A DNA stretch of 64,000 nt from Dehalococcoidia bacterium (GTDB lineage Bacteria; Chloroflexota; Dehalococcoidia; Lucifugimonadales; SHYT01), in contig SHYT01000003.1 in NCBI GenBank assembly GCA_009692665.1, forward strand, positions 97,879-161,878, given 5' to 3'. The notes under the pieces are model-generated. The model searched no databases. It worked only from the letters and a program-made list of their open reading frames with translations, and was not told where the DNA came from. Both the position numbers and the translations under genes were made by a program. Of this stretch, positions 47,648-56,138 are shown in pieces (the first letter of the stretch is position 1; every line of letters begins with the position of its first letter).

Positions 47648-48394
47648 GTGGAAGGCTCAAAGCAACACGTCGCGCTCATCACCGGCTCCTCCCGCGGAAT
47701 CGGCAAGGCCATCGCGTTCAGGCTGGCGGCGCGCGGCGACAAGGTTATCATCAACTACGTCAGCCACCCTGAGGAAGCAGACAAGGTCGTCCAGGCGGTG
47801 AACGAGCGTGGCGGCAAAGCCATCGCCATCCGCGCGGACGTCTCCAAGGGCGAAGATGTTGAAGCAATGTTCAAGCAGGCTGCTGACTTTGGCGATGTGG
47901 ACGTCCTCATCAACAACGCCGGCATCATCCGCGACTCCCTCCTCATGCGCATGCCGGACGAAACCTGGGACGCGGTCGTCGACATCAGCCTGCGCGGCTC
48001 CTTCCTCTGCACCCGCGCCGCCATCCGCAACATGATCCGCGGTCGCTGGGGCCGGGTCGTCAACGTCGGCTCCGTCGTCGGCATGATGGGCAATCCCGGC
48101 CAGGCCAATTACGCGGCGGCCAAGGCGGGCATGATTGGCTTCACGCAGAGCGTGGCAAAAGAGGTCGCCAGCCGCAACATCACCGTGAACTACCTCGCGC
48201 CCGGCTACACCGCCACGGACATCGTTGAGGACCTGCCACAGCAAATCAAAGACCGCATTCTTGCGCGCATTCCTCTCCAGCGTTTTGCCCACGTGGAGGA
48301 AATTGCCGGCATGGTGGGATACCTGGTGAGCGACGAGGCTGCGTACATCACCGGCCAGATTTTCACCGTGGACGGCGGCCTATCCATCTCGTAG
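47648..48394 (+). CDS. fabG: 3-oxoacyl-ACP reductase
   Basis: Short-chain dehydrogenase, 248 residues. TGSSRGIGKAIA nucleotide motif, NNAGI, the Ser-Tyr-Lys triad (VGSVVG and YAAAKAG), and C-terminal FTVDGGLSIS typical of FabG. GTG 47648 has an AGGGA site at good distance; GTG 47642 is an alternative two codons earlier. 22 bases after plsX. Confidence 0.93.
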   Translation: MEGSKQHVALITGSSRGIGKAIAFRLAARGDKVIINYVSHPEEADKVVQAVNERGGKAIAIRADVSKGEDVEAMFKQAADFGDVDVLINNAGIIRDSLLMRMPDETWDAVVDISLRGSFLCTRAAIRNMIRGRWGRVVNVGSVVGMMGNPGQANYAAAKAGMIGFTQSVAKEVASRNITVNYLAPGYTATDIVEDLPQQIKDRILARIPLQRFAHVEEIAGMVGYLVSDEAAYITGQIFTVDGGLSIS

Positions 48395-48404
48395 CGACAA
48401 CTTT

Positions 48405-48444
48405 CCCTCTCCCTCGATGGGAGAGGGCGAGGGTGAGGGTGAAA
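48405..48444. repeat. Short hairpin repeat between fabG and fabL
   Basis: CCCTCTCCC pairs with GGGAGAGGG across TCGAT, followed by CGAGGGTGAGGGTGAAA. Related to the element at 40780-40812. It has no U-run, so it is probably a repeat, not a terminator. Confidence 0.6.
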
Positions 48445-48491
48445 CCTTTGCTCCTTAGCACGCAACGCCATCCGGCAACAGGTACGCTCTA

Positions 48492-49262
48492 ATGCCCGAA
48501 CGCCCGCGCACCAGACCCCTAATGGGCAAAGTGGCCGTTGTCACCGGCGGCTCCAGAGGCATCGGCAAGGCGATTGCGCTGGAGCTTGCCCGCCAGGGCT
48601 CCAACGTCGCCTTCAACTACTTCCGCCACCACCAGGAAGCGCGAGAGGTAGAGTCGGAAATCATAGCGCTCGGCGTCCAGTGCCTCCGCCGGCGCGCCAA
48701 CCTCGGCGAGCCTGACGAGATCAGGAACTTCATCAAAGCCGTGGCCGACAAGTTCGGCGCGGTGTACGTCCTGGTGAACAACGCCGCCTCCGGCGTCCAG
48801 CGGCACACAATGGATCTGGAAGAGAAGCACTGGCAGTGGGCCATGGACGTGAACGCCCGCGCCGCGTGGCTGTGCGCCAAAGAGGCTGTACCCTTTATGC
48901 CTCCCGGCGGCAGCATCATCAACATGACCAGCCCGGGCGCCACGCGCGTGCTGGAGAACTATTTCTCCGTCGGCGTCTCCAAAGCCGCGCTGGAAGCCGT
49001 CACTCGCTACCTGGCCGTGGAGCTTGCCCCAAAGGGCATTCGCGTCAACGCCGTCTCCGGCGGCCTCGTGATGACCGACGCGCTGGAGCACTTCCCCAAC
49101 AAGGACGACATGATCCGCACCGCCATCGCCAAGACGCCCGCCGGCCGCATGGTCACGCCGGAGGACATCGCCCGCATCGTGGCCTTCCTCTGCTCGCCGG
49201 AGGCCGACATGATCCGCGGCCAGGCCATCCTGGTAGACGGCGGCGCCTCCCTCCTCAGCTAG
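48492..49262 (+). CDS. fabL: Enoyl-ACP reductase, FabL type
   Basis: NADPH-dependent enoyl reductase of the FabL class, 256 residues. It matches FabL, not FabG, through VNNAASGV, LEEKHWQWAMDVNARA, ATRVLENYFSVGVSKAALEAVTRYLAVEL, VNAVSGG, DALEHFPN, TPAGRMV and ADMIRGQAILVDGGASLL. Together with FabG and FabF it would complete fatty-acid elongation steps. Assigned from remembered family motifs. Followed by a broken HicB-like ORF. Confidence 0.85.
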   Translation: MPERPRTRPLMGKVAVVTGGSRGIGKAIALELARQGSNVAFNYFRHHQEAREVESEIIALGVQCLRRRANLGEPDEIRNFIKAVADKFGAVYVLVNNAASGVQRHTMDLEEKHWQWAMDVNARAAWLCAKEAVPFMPPGGSIINMTSPGATRVLENYFSVGVSKAALEAVTRYLAVELAPKGIRVNAVSGGLVMTDALEHFPNKDDMIRTAIAKTPAGRMVTPEDIARIVAFLCSPEADMIRGQAILVDGGASLLS

Positions 49263-49319
49263 CCATCCCGCATGGTATTCTGTCTCCGCCAGCCACTCTA
49301 TTGTGCCGAGATGATGGGA

Positions 49320-49474
49320 ATGCTCACCGAATACATTCAAGCCGCTCTTGACAAGGCCGAGTACAAATCCTTCCGGAGACGGCACGCACTACGGCTCAAT
49401 CAAAGGCTTCCGCGGCATGTGGGCCAGCGCTCCAACCCTAGAAGCCTGCCGCTCAGAGCAAAGAATGGCGGTCA
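49320..49474 (+). pseudogene. HicB-like antitoxin remnant
   Basis: ATG 49320 starts MLTEYIQAALDKAEYK, the N-terminus of a short HicB-like family. The next bases read ILP in one shifted frame and GDGTHYGSIKGFRGMWASAPTLEACRSE in another, matching the family's GxVPxLxGVWAxxxTLEECREEL pattern. At least two small indels between EYK and DGTH, and a lost C-terminus, leave it non-functional. No toxin gene lies beside it. Confidence 0.7.
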
Positions 49475-49513
49475 AGAGTTCCCACACTTAATGAACTCCA
49501 GTATCTAGCGTTA

Positions 49514-50536
49514 TTATCCGCCTATCTGGAACATCTCAATCTTTTTCTTCGGCTTTTCCGTCAGCGCCGCCCGCATCTCTGAATACCTGTCTGTGCGGGT
49601 ACCCCACGTGCCGCGAATGAGCGCTTCCAACTCGTCGTCACTGGCGCCCGCCCGCATGGGCGTTTTGAGGTCTTTGCCCGTGGTGCCGAAGAGGCAGGTG
49701 AAGAGCTTGCCGTCCGTAGAGAGACGCGCCCGTGTGCAGTTTGCGCAGAAGGGCTGCGTGACAGACGCGATGACGCCGACCTCGCCGGTGCCATCCACAT
49801 AGCGCCAGCGCTCGGCGACCTCACCGACGTAATTGCGGTCGATGGGCTCCAGCGGGAAGACGGCGCTGATGCGGTCCACGATTTCTCGCGCGGGGACGAC
49901 TTGATCCAGCTTCCAGCCGTTCAGGTTGCCGACATCCATGTACTCGATGAAACGAACGATGACGCCGGTACCTTTGAAGTGGCGCGCAAGGTCAACGATG
50001 TCGTTTTCATTGACGCCGCGCATGACGACGCAGTTAAGCTTGATGGGCCAGAGGCCAACCTCTTGGGCTTTGCGAATGCCCGCGAGGACGCGCTCGGTGC
50101 CGTAGCCGCGGCCGTTCATTCTGGCAAATGTTTCATTGTTTAGACTGTCTAAGCTGACGGTAATGCGCTGCAGACCGGCGTCTTTGAGGGCCTGCGCTTT
50201 TTGCTCTAAAAGGTAGCCGTTGGTCGTAAGGGTGATGTCTTCCGCGCCGGGAACTTTGGCCAGCATGCCGACGAGTTTCTCCACCTCGGTGCGGACGAGG
50301 GGCTCGCCGCCGGTGAGGCGCAGCTTATTGACCCCGAGCTTTACGAAGATGCGCGTGAGGCGAGTAGTCTCTTCAAACGTGAGGATTTGGGCTTGCGGCA
50401 GGAACTGATACCGCTCGCCGTAGATTTCGGCGGGCATGCAGTAGGGGCAACGAAAGTTGCAGCGATCTGTGACCGATATGCGCAAGTCGCGCATCGGCCG
50501 TCCCAGGGTGTCTTTAATGGACTGCTTGAGTTCCAC
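49514..50536 (-). CDS. moaA: GTP 3',8-cyclase
   Basis: Radical SAM enzyme for the first step of molybdenum cofactor synthesis, 340 residues. N-terminal CNFRCPYCMP (CxxxCxxC), LRLTGGEPLVR, LNNETFARMNGR and the second cluster CANCTRARLSTDGKLFTCLFG near the C-terminus. It ends in the conserved Gly-Gly (FQIGG), so it is full length. No other moa gene is in the window. Confidence 0.96.
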   Translation of the reverse strand: MELKQSIKDTLGRPMRDLRISVTDRCNFRCPYCMPAEIYGERYQFLPQAQILTFEETTRLTRIFVKLGVNKLRLTGGEPLVRTEVEKLVGMLAKVPGAEDITLTTNGYLLEQKAQALKDAGLQRITVSLDSLNNETFARMNGRGYGTERVLAGIRKAQEVGLWPIKLNCVVMRGVNENDIVDLARHFKGTGVIVRFIEYMDVGNLNGWKLDQVVPAREIVDRISAVFPLEPIDRNYVGEVAERWRYVDGTGEVGVIASVTQPFCANCTRARLSTDGKLFTCLFGTTGKDLKTPMRAGASDDELEALIRGTWGTRTDRYSEMRAALTEKPKKKIEMFQIGG

Positions 50537-50633
50537 GTTTGCCGCCTACTTTGATCTCTTCTATTTTAGAGCAAATAGTATAGGAAGGGATTCTGGCCCT
50601 GGCCGCTGGCCTGAGCCTCTAAAAGAAGGGCGT

Positions 50634-51302
50634 CTAGTGTAGAACGCCTTCCAGTACGAGCCGTTGGAGAAGTTTGACGGCTTGGGCGGCGGCTTTGCCC
50701 CGGTGGCTGACCTGATTTTTCTCGGCCATGCTGAGCTCAGCGGTGGTCTTGCCGCGGTCTGGGAGCCAGAAGATTGGGTCGTAGCCAAACCCGCCGGCAC
50801 CGTGCCTGGCCGTGGTGACGATCCCATCTAGTATACCCTCAACGGTCCAGTGCTGGCCTTCGGGCGAAGCGATGGAGATGGCGCTGCGGAAGCGGGCGCT
50901 GCGGTTGCCCCAGGAGACGCCCTTCATCTTTTGCAGCAGAAGGGTGACGTTCTCTTCGTCAGTTGCGTTGGGGCTGGCGAAGCGGCGGGAGTACACGCCA
51001 GGCGCGCCGTTGAGGGCGTCCACTTCGATGCCGGAGTCTTCCGCCAGCGTCCACACGCCGCTCAGCTTGGCGTAGGTGACGGCTTTGAGCAGGGCGTTCT
51101 CTGCAAACGTGGCGCCGGTCTCTTCCACATCCTGGGTGATGTTGAGGTCTTTAAGGCCCGGGAAGCGGGCGGGGGCCTCTCGCAGCAGCTCGTTGAACTC
51201 GCGGGCCTTGCCCGCGTTTGTGGTGGCGAGGAGGATGGTAGGGCGGTTGGCGTTGGACACTGGCTTCACCTGCATAAAGACTGGCCCGGGCGGCAGCAGC
51301 AC
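50634..51302 (-). CDS. rdgB: XTP/dITP diphosphatase (RdgB/HAM1)
   Basis: House-cleaning NTP pyrophosphatase removing ITP/XTP. 222 residues or 213 if the internal ATG at 51275 is used. Motifs: LLATTNAGKAREF, EETGATFAENALLKA, LAEDSGIEVDALNGAPGVYSRRFA, FGYDPIFWLP and AEKNQVSHRGKA. Divergent from fbp. Confidence 0.94.
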   Translation of the reverse strand: MLLPPGPVFMQVKPVSNANRPTILLATTNAGKAREFNELLREAPARFPGLKDLNITQDVEETGATFAENALLKAVTYAKLSGVWTLAEDSGIEVDALNGAPGVYSRRFASPNATDEENVTLLLQKMKGVSWGNRSARFRSAISIASPEGQHWTVEGILDGIVTTARHGAGGFGYDPIFWLPDRGKTTAELSMAEKNQVSHRGKAAAQAVKLLQRLVLEGVLH

Positions 51303-51393
51303 TGTGTCGTGGGTGGCTTAAGGCACATGTGCATGTGACTACTACAATAGTGCATAGGTCAAACTGATGGCATGGCATTCTTTCGCGTGGGTT

Positions 51394-51402
51394 TGGTAGA
51401 AT
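51394..51402 (+). promoter_or_regulatory. Extended -10 promoter of fbp
   Basis: TGGTAGAAT matches an extended -10 (TGnTATAAT) with a poor -35. The start would be near 51409, leaving a 30-base leader with GAGGAGGAAGAGG before the fbp ATG. Confidence 0.5.
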
Positions 51403-51438
51403 AACACCGCTCCGGCGACCACCTGAGGAGGAAGAGGC

Positions 51439-52404
51439 ATGGTGCAACGGCTGCAGGTAGATGGTGCCAGTCTCCAAGACTATTTGAAAACACTGGGGGC
51501 ATCCGCGCCAGGTCACGAGGGCCTGCTGGCGGTCATCAGCGCAATCGCTCGCGGGGCCGTCCACATTCAGCGCGAATTGCAGCGCGCGGCGTTGGGCGAT
51601 GCGCTTGGCGCCGAAGGCAGCCGCAACGTGCACGGCGAGCTGGTGCAGAAGTTGGACAAGCTCAGCGCGGATACGTTCCGGGACGAGCTTTCAGCCTCAG
51701 GCCGCTGCCGCGTCATTGGCTGCGAGGAGTTTGAAGACTTCGTTTTTTTGGAGCCCAAGTCGCGGCAGGCGTTTGACGTGTTCATGGACCCGCTGGACGG
51801 CTCCTCCAACATTGACGTTGCGGTTGGCGTGGGTTCCATCTTTGGCATCTGGCCGACCGTTCCGGGCGCGCCGAAAGAGCGCTTGCTGCGCCCCGGGCGG
51901 GAACAGATAGCGGCGGTTTACGCGGTCTATGGGTCTTCCACCATCCTGGTTGTAGCAACCAAGCATGGCGTGGATGGTTTCACCCTGGACACCAAATCCG
52001 GCGTCTTTCACCTGACGCACAAGGACATCAAGGTGCCTGCGAAAAACCAGTACTACAGCGTGAATGAGGGCAACGCGCACTTGTGGTCAGACAAGACGAA
52101 GGGTGTTGTGGACGGGCTACGGCAACGCTACTCGTCACGGTACATCGGCTCGCTGGTGGCGGATGTGCACCGCAACCTGCTCAAGGGCGGCGTGTTCCTC
52201 TACCCCGGCGACTCCAAGAGTCCCGAGGGAAAGCTGCGGCTGATGTATGAGGCAAACCCTCTGGGCTTTGTGGTGCAGCAAGCAGGCGGCTTTGCGACCA
52301 CGGGCGAGGCAGCGATTCTGGACGTGCAGCCGACGTCTTTGCACCAGCGCATCCCGCTGGTGCTGGTCTCCTGCGAAGAGCAATTTGACGGTCTGAAGAA
52401 ATAG
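51439..52404 (+). CDS. fbp: Class 1 fructose-1,6-bisphosphatase
   Basis: Gluconeogenic phosphatase, 321 residues. Metal/substrate motifs: NVHGELVQKLDKLS, VIGCEEFEDF, DVFMDPLDGSSNIDVAVGVGSIFGI, YVGSLVADVHR-like YIGSLVADVHR, GGVFLYPGDSKSPEGKLRLMYEANPLGF. ATG 51439 has GAGGAGG upstream. It is directly followed by a class I aldolase, giving a two-gene gluconeogenesis unit. Confidence 0.96.
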   Translation: MVQRLQVDGASLQDYLKTLGASAPGHEGLLAVISAIARGAVHIQRELQRAALGDALGAEGSRNVHGELVQKLDKLSADTFRDELSASGRCRVIGCEEFEDFVFLEPKSRQAFDVFMDPLDGSSNIDVAVGVGSIFGIWPTVPGAPKERLLRPGREQIAAVYAVYGSSTILVVATKHGVDGFTLDTKSGVFHLTHKDIKVPAKNQYYSVNEGNAHLWSDKTKGVVDGLRQRYSSRYIGSLVADVHRNLLKGGVFLYPGDSKSPEGKLRLMYEANPLGFVVQQAGGFATTGEAAILDVQPTSLHQRIPLVLVSCEEQFDGLKK

Positions 52405-52419
52405 TTGGGGGGGGACTCC

Positions 52420-53430
52420 ATGGCAAAGAGCGCACTGCGAGAGATTGGTGAGAAGCTGGTAGCCCCGGCAAAGGGCATTCTGGCTGCGGACGAGAGCAGC
52501 TCAACGATCAAACGGCGATTTGATGCCATCGGCGTCGAGTCAACGGAGGCCAACCGCCGCAATTACCGCGAGATGTTGTTCACCGCAAAAAACATGAGCC
52601 AATACATCAGCGGCGTCATCCTCTATGACGAGACCATCAAACAGAACGGCGCGAGCGGCACACCGCTGACCAAGGGGCTCAAAGATCAGAACGTGATCAT
52701 AGGCATCAAGGTGGACGGTGGCCTGAAACCGATGCCGGGCTCCGCCGTTGAGCAGTACTCAGAAGGGCTGGACGGGCTGCCAGACCGCCTGGCGCAGTAC
52801 AGCAAGTTGGGCGCGCAGTTCACCAAGTTCCGCGTGGTGTTCACCGTTGGCGCGGGCACGCCTACAGACCGGTGCATTGAGGAAAACGCGCGGACACTGG
52901 CGCGGTACGCCACGCTCAGCCAGGCTGCGGGCCTTGTGCCCATGGTGGAGCCTGAGGTGTTGATGGACGGATCCCATTCAGTGCAGGAATGCCAGGACGC
53001 AACGAAACGCGTTTTGAGCGAAGTGTTCTATCGGCTGGTGCGGGACGGCGCTGACCTAGGCGGCCTGCTCCTGAAAACCAACATGGTGCTTTCCGGGTCT
53101 GAGGCGAAGAACCGCGCAGTATCTAGAGAGGTCGGAGAGCGTACCATCCAGACGTTCCTGGACACCGTTCCTGCTTCTGTGCCGGGCATTTTGTTCCTAT
53201 CCGGCGGCCAGGGTGACGATGAGGCGACGGTGAACCTGAACGCGTGCGTCAATGAAGCCAACAAGGCGCATGCTCCGTGGCAGGTCAGCTTCTCCTATGG
53301 CCGTGGGCTGCAGGCGGCGCCCCAGAAGGCGTGGCGCGGGCTTGAGGCCAACAAGGAAGCAGCGCAGGCAGCCTTCCTTGAGCGGTCGCGGCTGACAAGC
53401 CTGGCGCGCCAGGGGAAATTGCCGCGCTAA
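52420..53430 (+). CDS. fba: Class I fructose-bisphosphate aldolase
   Basis: 336 residues. Eukaryotic-type class I motifs: LVAPAKGILAADESSSTIKRRF, GVILYDETIKQ, VPMVEPEVL (VEPE), the Schiff-base lysine in LLLKTNMV, GILFLSGGQGDDEAT and PWQVSFSYGRGLQ. ATG 52420 is chosen after a GGGGGGGGAC ribosome site; an in-frame ATG/GTG at 52405 is a weaker option. 15 bases after fbp. Confidence 0.95.
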   Translation: MAKSALREIGEKLVAPAKGILAADESSSTIKRRFDAIGVESTEANRRNYREMLFTAKNMSQYISGVILYDETIKQNGASGTPLTKGLKDQNVIIGIKVDGGLKPMPGSAVEQYSEGLDGLPDRLAQYSKLGAQFTKFRVVFTVGAGTPTDRCIEENARTLARYATLSQAAGLVPMVEPEVLMDGSHSVQECQDATKRVLSEVFYRLVRDGADLGGLLLKTNMVLSGSEAKNRAVSREVGERTIQTFLDTVPASVPGILFLSGGQGDDEATVNLNACVNEANKAHAPWQVSFSYGRGLQAAPQKAWRGLEANKEAAQAAFLERSRLTSLARQGKLPR

Positions 53431-53618
53431 ACCCCTTTCAGGGTGCTCCATTGATCCTTTGCCCTGCTCATGGTGTGCGCTGCACTGCGCCTAGGAACAC
53501 GCGGCAGCCAATTCTTTTTCTGTCCAAAATGTGCCAAGAGCCCCTTGACTGAGCGGCCCGACTTTGCATACTTGGTATGGCTATAAGAGCGGGCAGTTGC
53601 CCGAGATTGGCGGAAGTT

Positions 53619-54026
53619 GTGCGGACTTTTGAGCAGATCTTGAGAGAAACAAAGGTCATTGCGGTTGTTGGCCTGTCGTCTGACGTGACCCGGGACAGCT
53701 ATCGGGTAGCCAAATACTTGAAAGACCAGGGGTTCCGTGTTATTCCTGTCAATCCGAATGAGCAGGAAGTGCTGGGAGAGAAAGCATACCCGAATCTGTC
53801 AGCGATACCGGTAAGGATTGACATAGTCGATATTTTCCGCCGCTCAGAGGCGGTGCCTCCGATAGCAGACGAGGCGATAGCAGTCAAGGCGAGAGTGGTC
53901 TGGATGCAGGAAGGCATCGTGAACGAGCAGGCAGCGGAAAAGGCCATAAAGGCGGGACTGGATGTGGTAATGGACCGCTGCGCTATGGTGGAGCACCAGG
54001 CGCTTCGCGCCGCAGGGAAGCTCTAA
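53619..54026 (+). CDS. CoA-binding (YccU-like) protein
   Basis: Rossmann-fold CoA-binding domain, 136 residues. KVIAVVGLSSDVTRDSYRVAKYLKDQGFRVIPVNPNE is the family N-terminus; VDIVDIFRRSEAVPPIADEAI, WMQEGIVNEQAAEKA and DRCAMVEHQ follow. GTG 53619 is preferred to ATG 53577, because a TTGACT and a weak -10 (TACTTG) lie so close to 53577 that transcription would start after it. Function is unknown. Confidence 0.82.
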   Translation: MRTFEQILRETKVIAVVGLSSDVTRDSYRVAKYLKDQGFRVIPVNPNEQEVLGEKAYPNLSAIPVRIDIVDIFRRSEAVPPIADEAIAVKARVVWMQEGIVNEQAAEKAIKAGLDVVMDRCAMVEHQALRAAGKL

Positions 54027-54110
54027 CAGGAAGAACAAGGCGCCCAAAAGCCTTTAACGATGCGGTGCCGCCGCATAATGGGTGCCCCACAATGGTTAAG
54101 GAGGCAAGCG

Positions 54111-54920
54111 ATGTTGAAGGAAAGAGAGCGCGAGGCGGTAAGCCTTGCGAGCCAGGGTAAGTGGGCCGCGGCGGTCAGCGCCAATCAAGGTATTCTGACC
54201 CAGCAGCCAACCAATGTTGAGGCGCTAAACCGCCTTGGCAAGGCGCTCTCTGCGCTTGGGAAATATGCGGATGCCAGGAAAGCGTTGCAACAAGTGCTGT
54301 CGCTGCAGCCGTCAAACATTATTGCTAAGAAGAACCTGGAGCGTATCCAGGGATTGAAAGACGCGGCACAGTCTACCACTGCAAGGCCAAGCGGCCTCGC
54401 TCCTCGTCTGTTTCTGGAAGAGAGCGGTAAGACTTGCATTACTGAACTTACCGCTCCGATGTCGAATCTGCGCACCAAGGTGGCGCCAGGGGATGCCGTG
54501 GAATTGGGAGAAGTATCGAGGTCACCGGTGGTGCGTATCGCTGGCGACGGGCCGCTTGGGCGGCTCAACCCCAAAATCGCGGCCCGGCTGGCGCGCCTCC
54601 TCAAAGGCGGCAATAAGTATGAGGTCGCGGTTTCTTCTGTGTCTGACACGCGGGTAGCGGTGCTTATCCGTGAGACGTATAAGCACCCTTCAATGGTAGA
54701 CGTGGTCTCGTTCCCGTCGAGCGCTGAGGGCGTGGAGTATCTGGATGCGGTCGGGGATGATCTAACTGAAGTAGATGGAGAGGATGCATCTGAGGAGGGA
54801 GAGCCTGAAGAGCGGGATACCTCGGCGGAAGAGTCTGGGGAAGAGAAGGCTACTCCAACCCGCAGTCGTGCTCAGCGCGTTCCAAAGGCCGAAGACGACG
54901 ACGAAGATGACGACAACTAG
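54111..54920 (+). CDS. TPR protein with acidic tail
   Basis: 269 residues. ATG 54111 has TAAGGAGG just upstream. Two to three TPR-like helices near the N-terminus (GKWAAAVSANQGILTQQPTNVEALNRLGKALSALGKY) are followed by a beta-rich middle domain (VAPGDAVELGEVSRSPVVRI) and a strongly acidic low-complexity end (DDDEDDDN). The role is unknown; the middle part resembles a PilZ/SH3-like barrel but this is not certain. Confidence 0.6.
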   Translation: MLKEREREAVSLASQGKWAAAVSANQGILTQQPTNVEALNRLGKALSALGKYADARKALQQVLSLQPSNIIAKKNLERIQGLKDAAQSTTARPSGLAPRLFLEESGKTCITELTAPMSNLRTKVAPGDAVELGEVSRSPVVRIAGDGPLGRLNPKIAARLARLLKGGNKYEVAVSSVSDTRVAVLIRETYKHPSMVDVVSFPSSAEGVEYLDAVGDDLTEVDGEDASEEGEPEERDTSAEESGEEKATPTRSRAQRVPKAEDDDEDDDN

Positions 54921-55128
54921 GCAGTGTATTCCCCGTTGGGCTTCGCCTTGCTGTGGAGCAGTACTTGTAAGCCCCCTGCACGACAATGTGGTACCAACCA
55001 CTTGGGGTAATCAACGAGGAACGCATACGTTAGTCACGATAGTGGGTCAATTTAACATGTGATTATCTGCCTTACTCGGCGAGCAGTGTGTCTGGGCTCC
55101 TTTGCCTCATTCACAGTCACTTGTTTTC
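54921..55128. other. Intergenic region after the TPR gene
   Basis: No coding region is supported; apparent short frames have no ribosome site or family. The following repeats begin at 55129. Confidence 0.4.
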
Positions 55129-55222
55129 CCCGTTCGTGGTACGGAGCCGCAGCGGAGTCCCGATCGAAGTCGGGGAGCTTCATTTCAGCCCGTTCGTCCT
55201 GAGCGAAGCGCAGTAGTACCCG
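55129..55222. repeat. Mosaic palindromic repeat
   Basis: Two copies of CCCGTTCGT (55129-55137 and 55189-55197) flank GGAGTCCCGATCGAAGTCGG and TCCTGAGCGAAGCG. These units match the short TCCTGAGC/GTCGAAGG repeat at 24456-24500 and look like a degenerate dispersed repeat rather than a gene. Confidence 0.5.
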
Positions 55223-55399
55223 ACTGCCTACAGCAGGGCGGAGTTGAAGGATGAACGGACACCACAGGGGAAGGCAGCGTTTCCACAGTTCCGGATATTC
55301 ATATTGACCCACTACTTTAGTCATCTCTTCCTTGACCCGCATGGGACTGTAGGAAGACAATAGTAATAGGTTCTTAATGGGGCTGACCTGGGGAAAGAT

Positions 55400-55762
55400 A
55401 TGACGACAGCACAGAAACCGGCAATTCCACCAAATATGATCCACATTACGGGCAAAGCCGCTGAAAAGGCTAAGTTCTTTGCTGAGAAGCAGGGGCTACA
55501 GCCGGGTTTCGGTGTGCGCGTGGGTGTGAAGGGCGGTGGTTGTTCTGGGCTCGTGTATAACTTGGAGCTTGAGCAGGACGCGAAGCCGGAAGACAAGGTC
55601 ATCGAGGAAAACGGCGTCAAGTTATTCATTGACAAGAAAAGTTACGTGTTCCTGGCAGGCACGATTCTCGATTTTTCAGACGGGCTCAATGGCAAGGGGT
55701 TCCAGTTCCAGAACCCAAGCGCCAAGAGTACGTGTGGCTGCGGTAACTCCTTCGCGGTGTAA
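55400..55762 (+). CDS. A-type iron-sulfur carrier (IscA/ErpA-like)
   Basis: 120 residues. Three ligand cysteines are in place: GGGCSGLVYNL and STCGCGNSF near the C-terminus. KAAEKAKFFAEKQG at the front matches the HesB family. It could deliver Fe-S clusters to LipA, MoaA or NuoI, which are in this window. It ends at a hairpin and terminator. Confidence 0.92.
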   Translation: MTTAQKPAIPPNMIHITGKAAEKAKFFAEKQGLQPGFGVRVGVKGGGCSGLVYNLELEQDAKPEDKVIEENGVKLFIDKKSYVFLAGTILDFSDGLNGKGFQFQNPSAKSTCGCGNSFAV

Positions 55763-55787
55763 CGGCACATTGCACACCGCAGGCGTA

Positions 55788-55818
55788 AAAGCCGTCCTTC
55801 CGGGAAGGGCGGCTTTTT
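55788..55818 (+). terminator. Terminator of the A-type carrier gene
   Basis: AAAGCCGTCCTTC pairs with GAAGGGCGGCTTT (13 bp, one G-U), loop CGG, then TT. Twenty-five bases after the stop. A second inverted repeat GCGGTGT/ACACCGC spans the stop codon. Confidence 0.88.
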
Positions 55819-56116
55819 GTGATGAATGGGGCCTTGCCTTAAAAGGCTGTGGTTGGTGGAGATTGCATCGCTTCGGTTATGAGAGTGGACAAGGGGAAAA
55901 CCATTTCATCTACCCCACATTCCGTGACTCCAGCAGCATGTGGTCCAATGCCACCCAGTTGCGACACAATGCGCAACTATTCGGCATCGTCCAAAGGAGA
56001 GCCCCGACGAAATTCGTTGGAGCCGGCGTAGCGAAGGAAGTCGGCTGCATGTCCTACGATAGTATCGGACGAAGCCGCGCCAATCCACCCTTTCCTGTAT
56101 CCTCTTCATAGCTATC
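55819..56116. other. Intergenic region before ygfZ
   Basis: No gene is supported. Short frames in this 300-base stretch lack family features and ribosome sites. Confidence 0.4.
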
Positions 56117-56130
56117 CTTCACGTGAAGGG
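56117..56130. promoter_or_regulatory. 14-bp palindrome CCTTCACGTGAAGG before ygfZ
   Basis: Perfect palindrome nine bases upstream of the ygfZ ATG, overlapping its GGGAGAGGGG ribosome site. It could be an operator or a translational hairpin. Confidence 0.4.
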
Positions 56131-56138
56131 AGAGGGGC

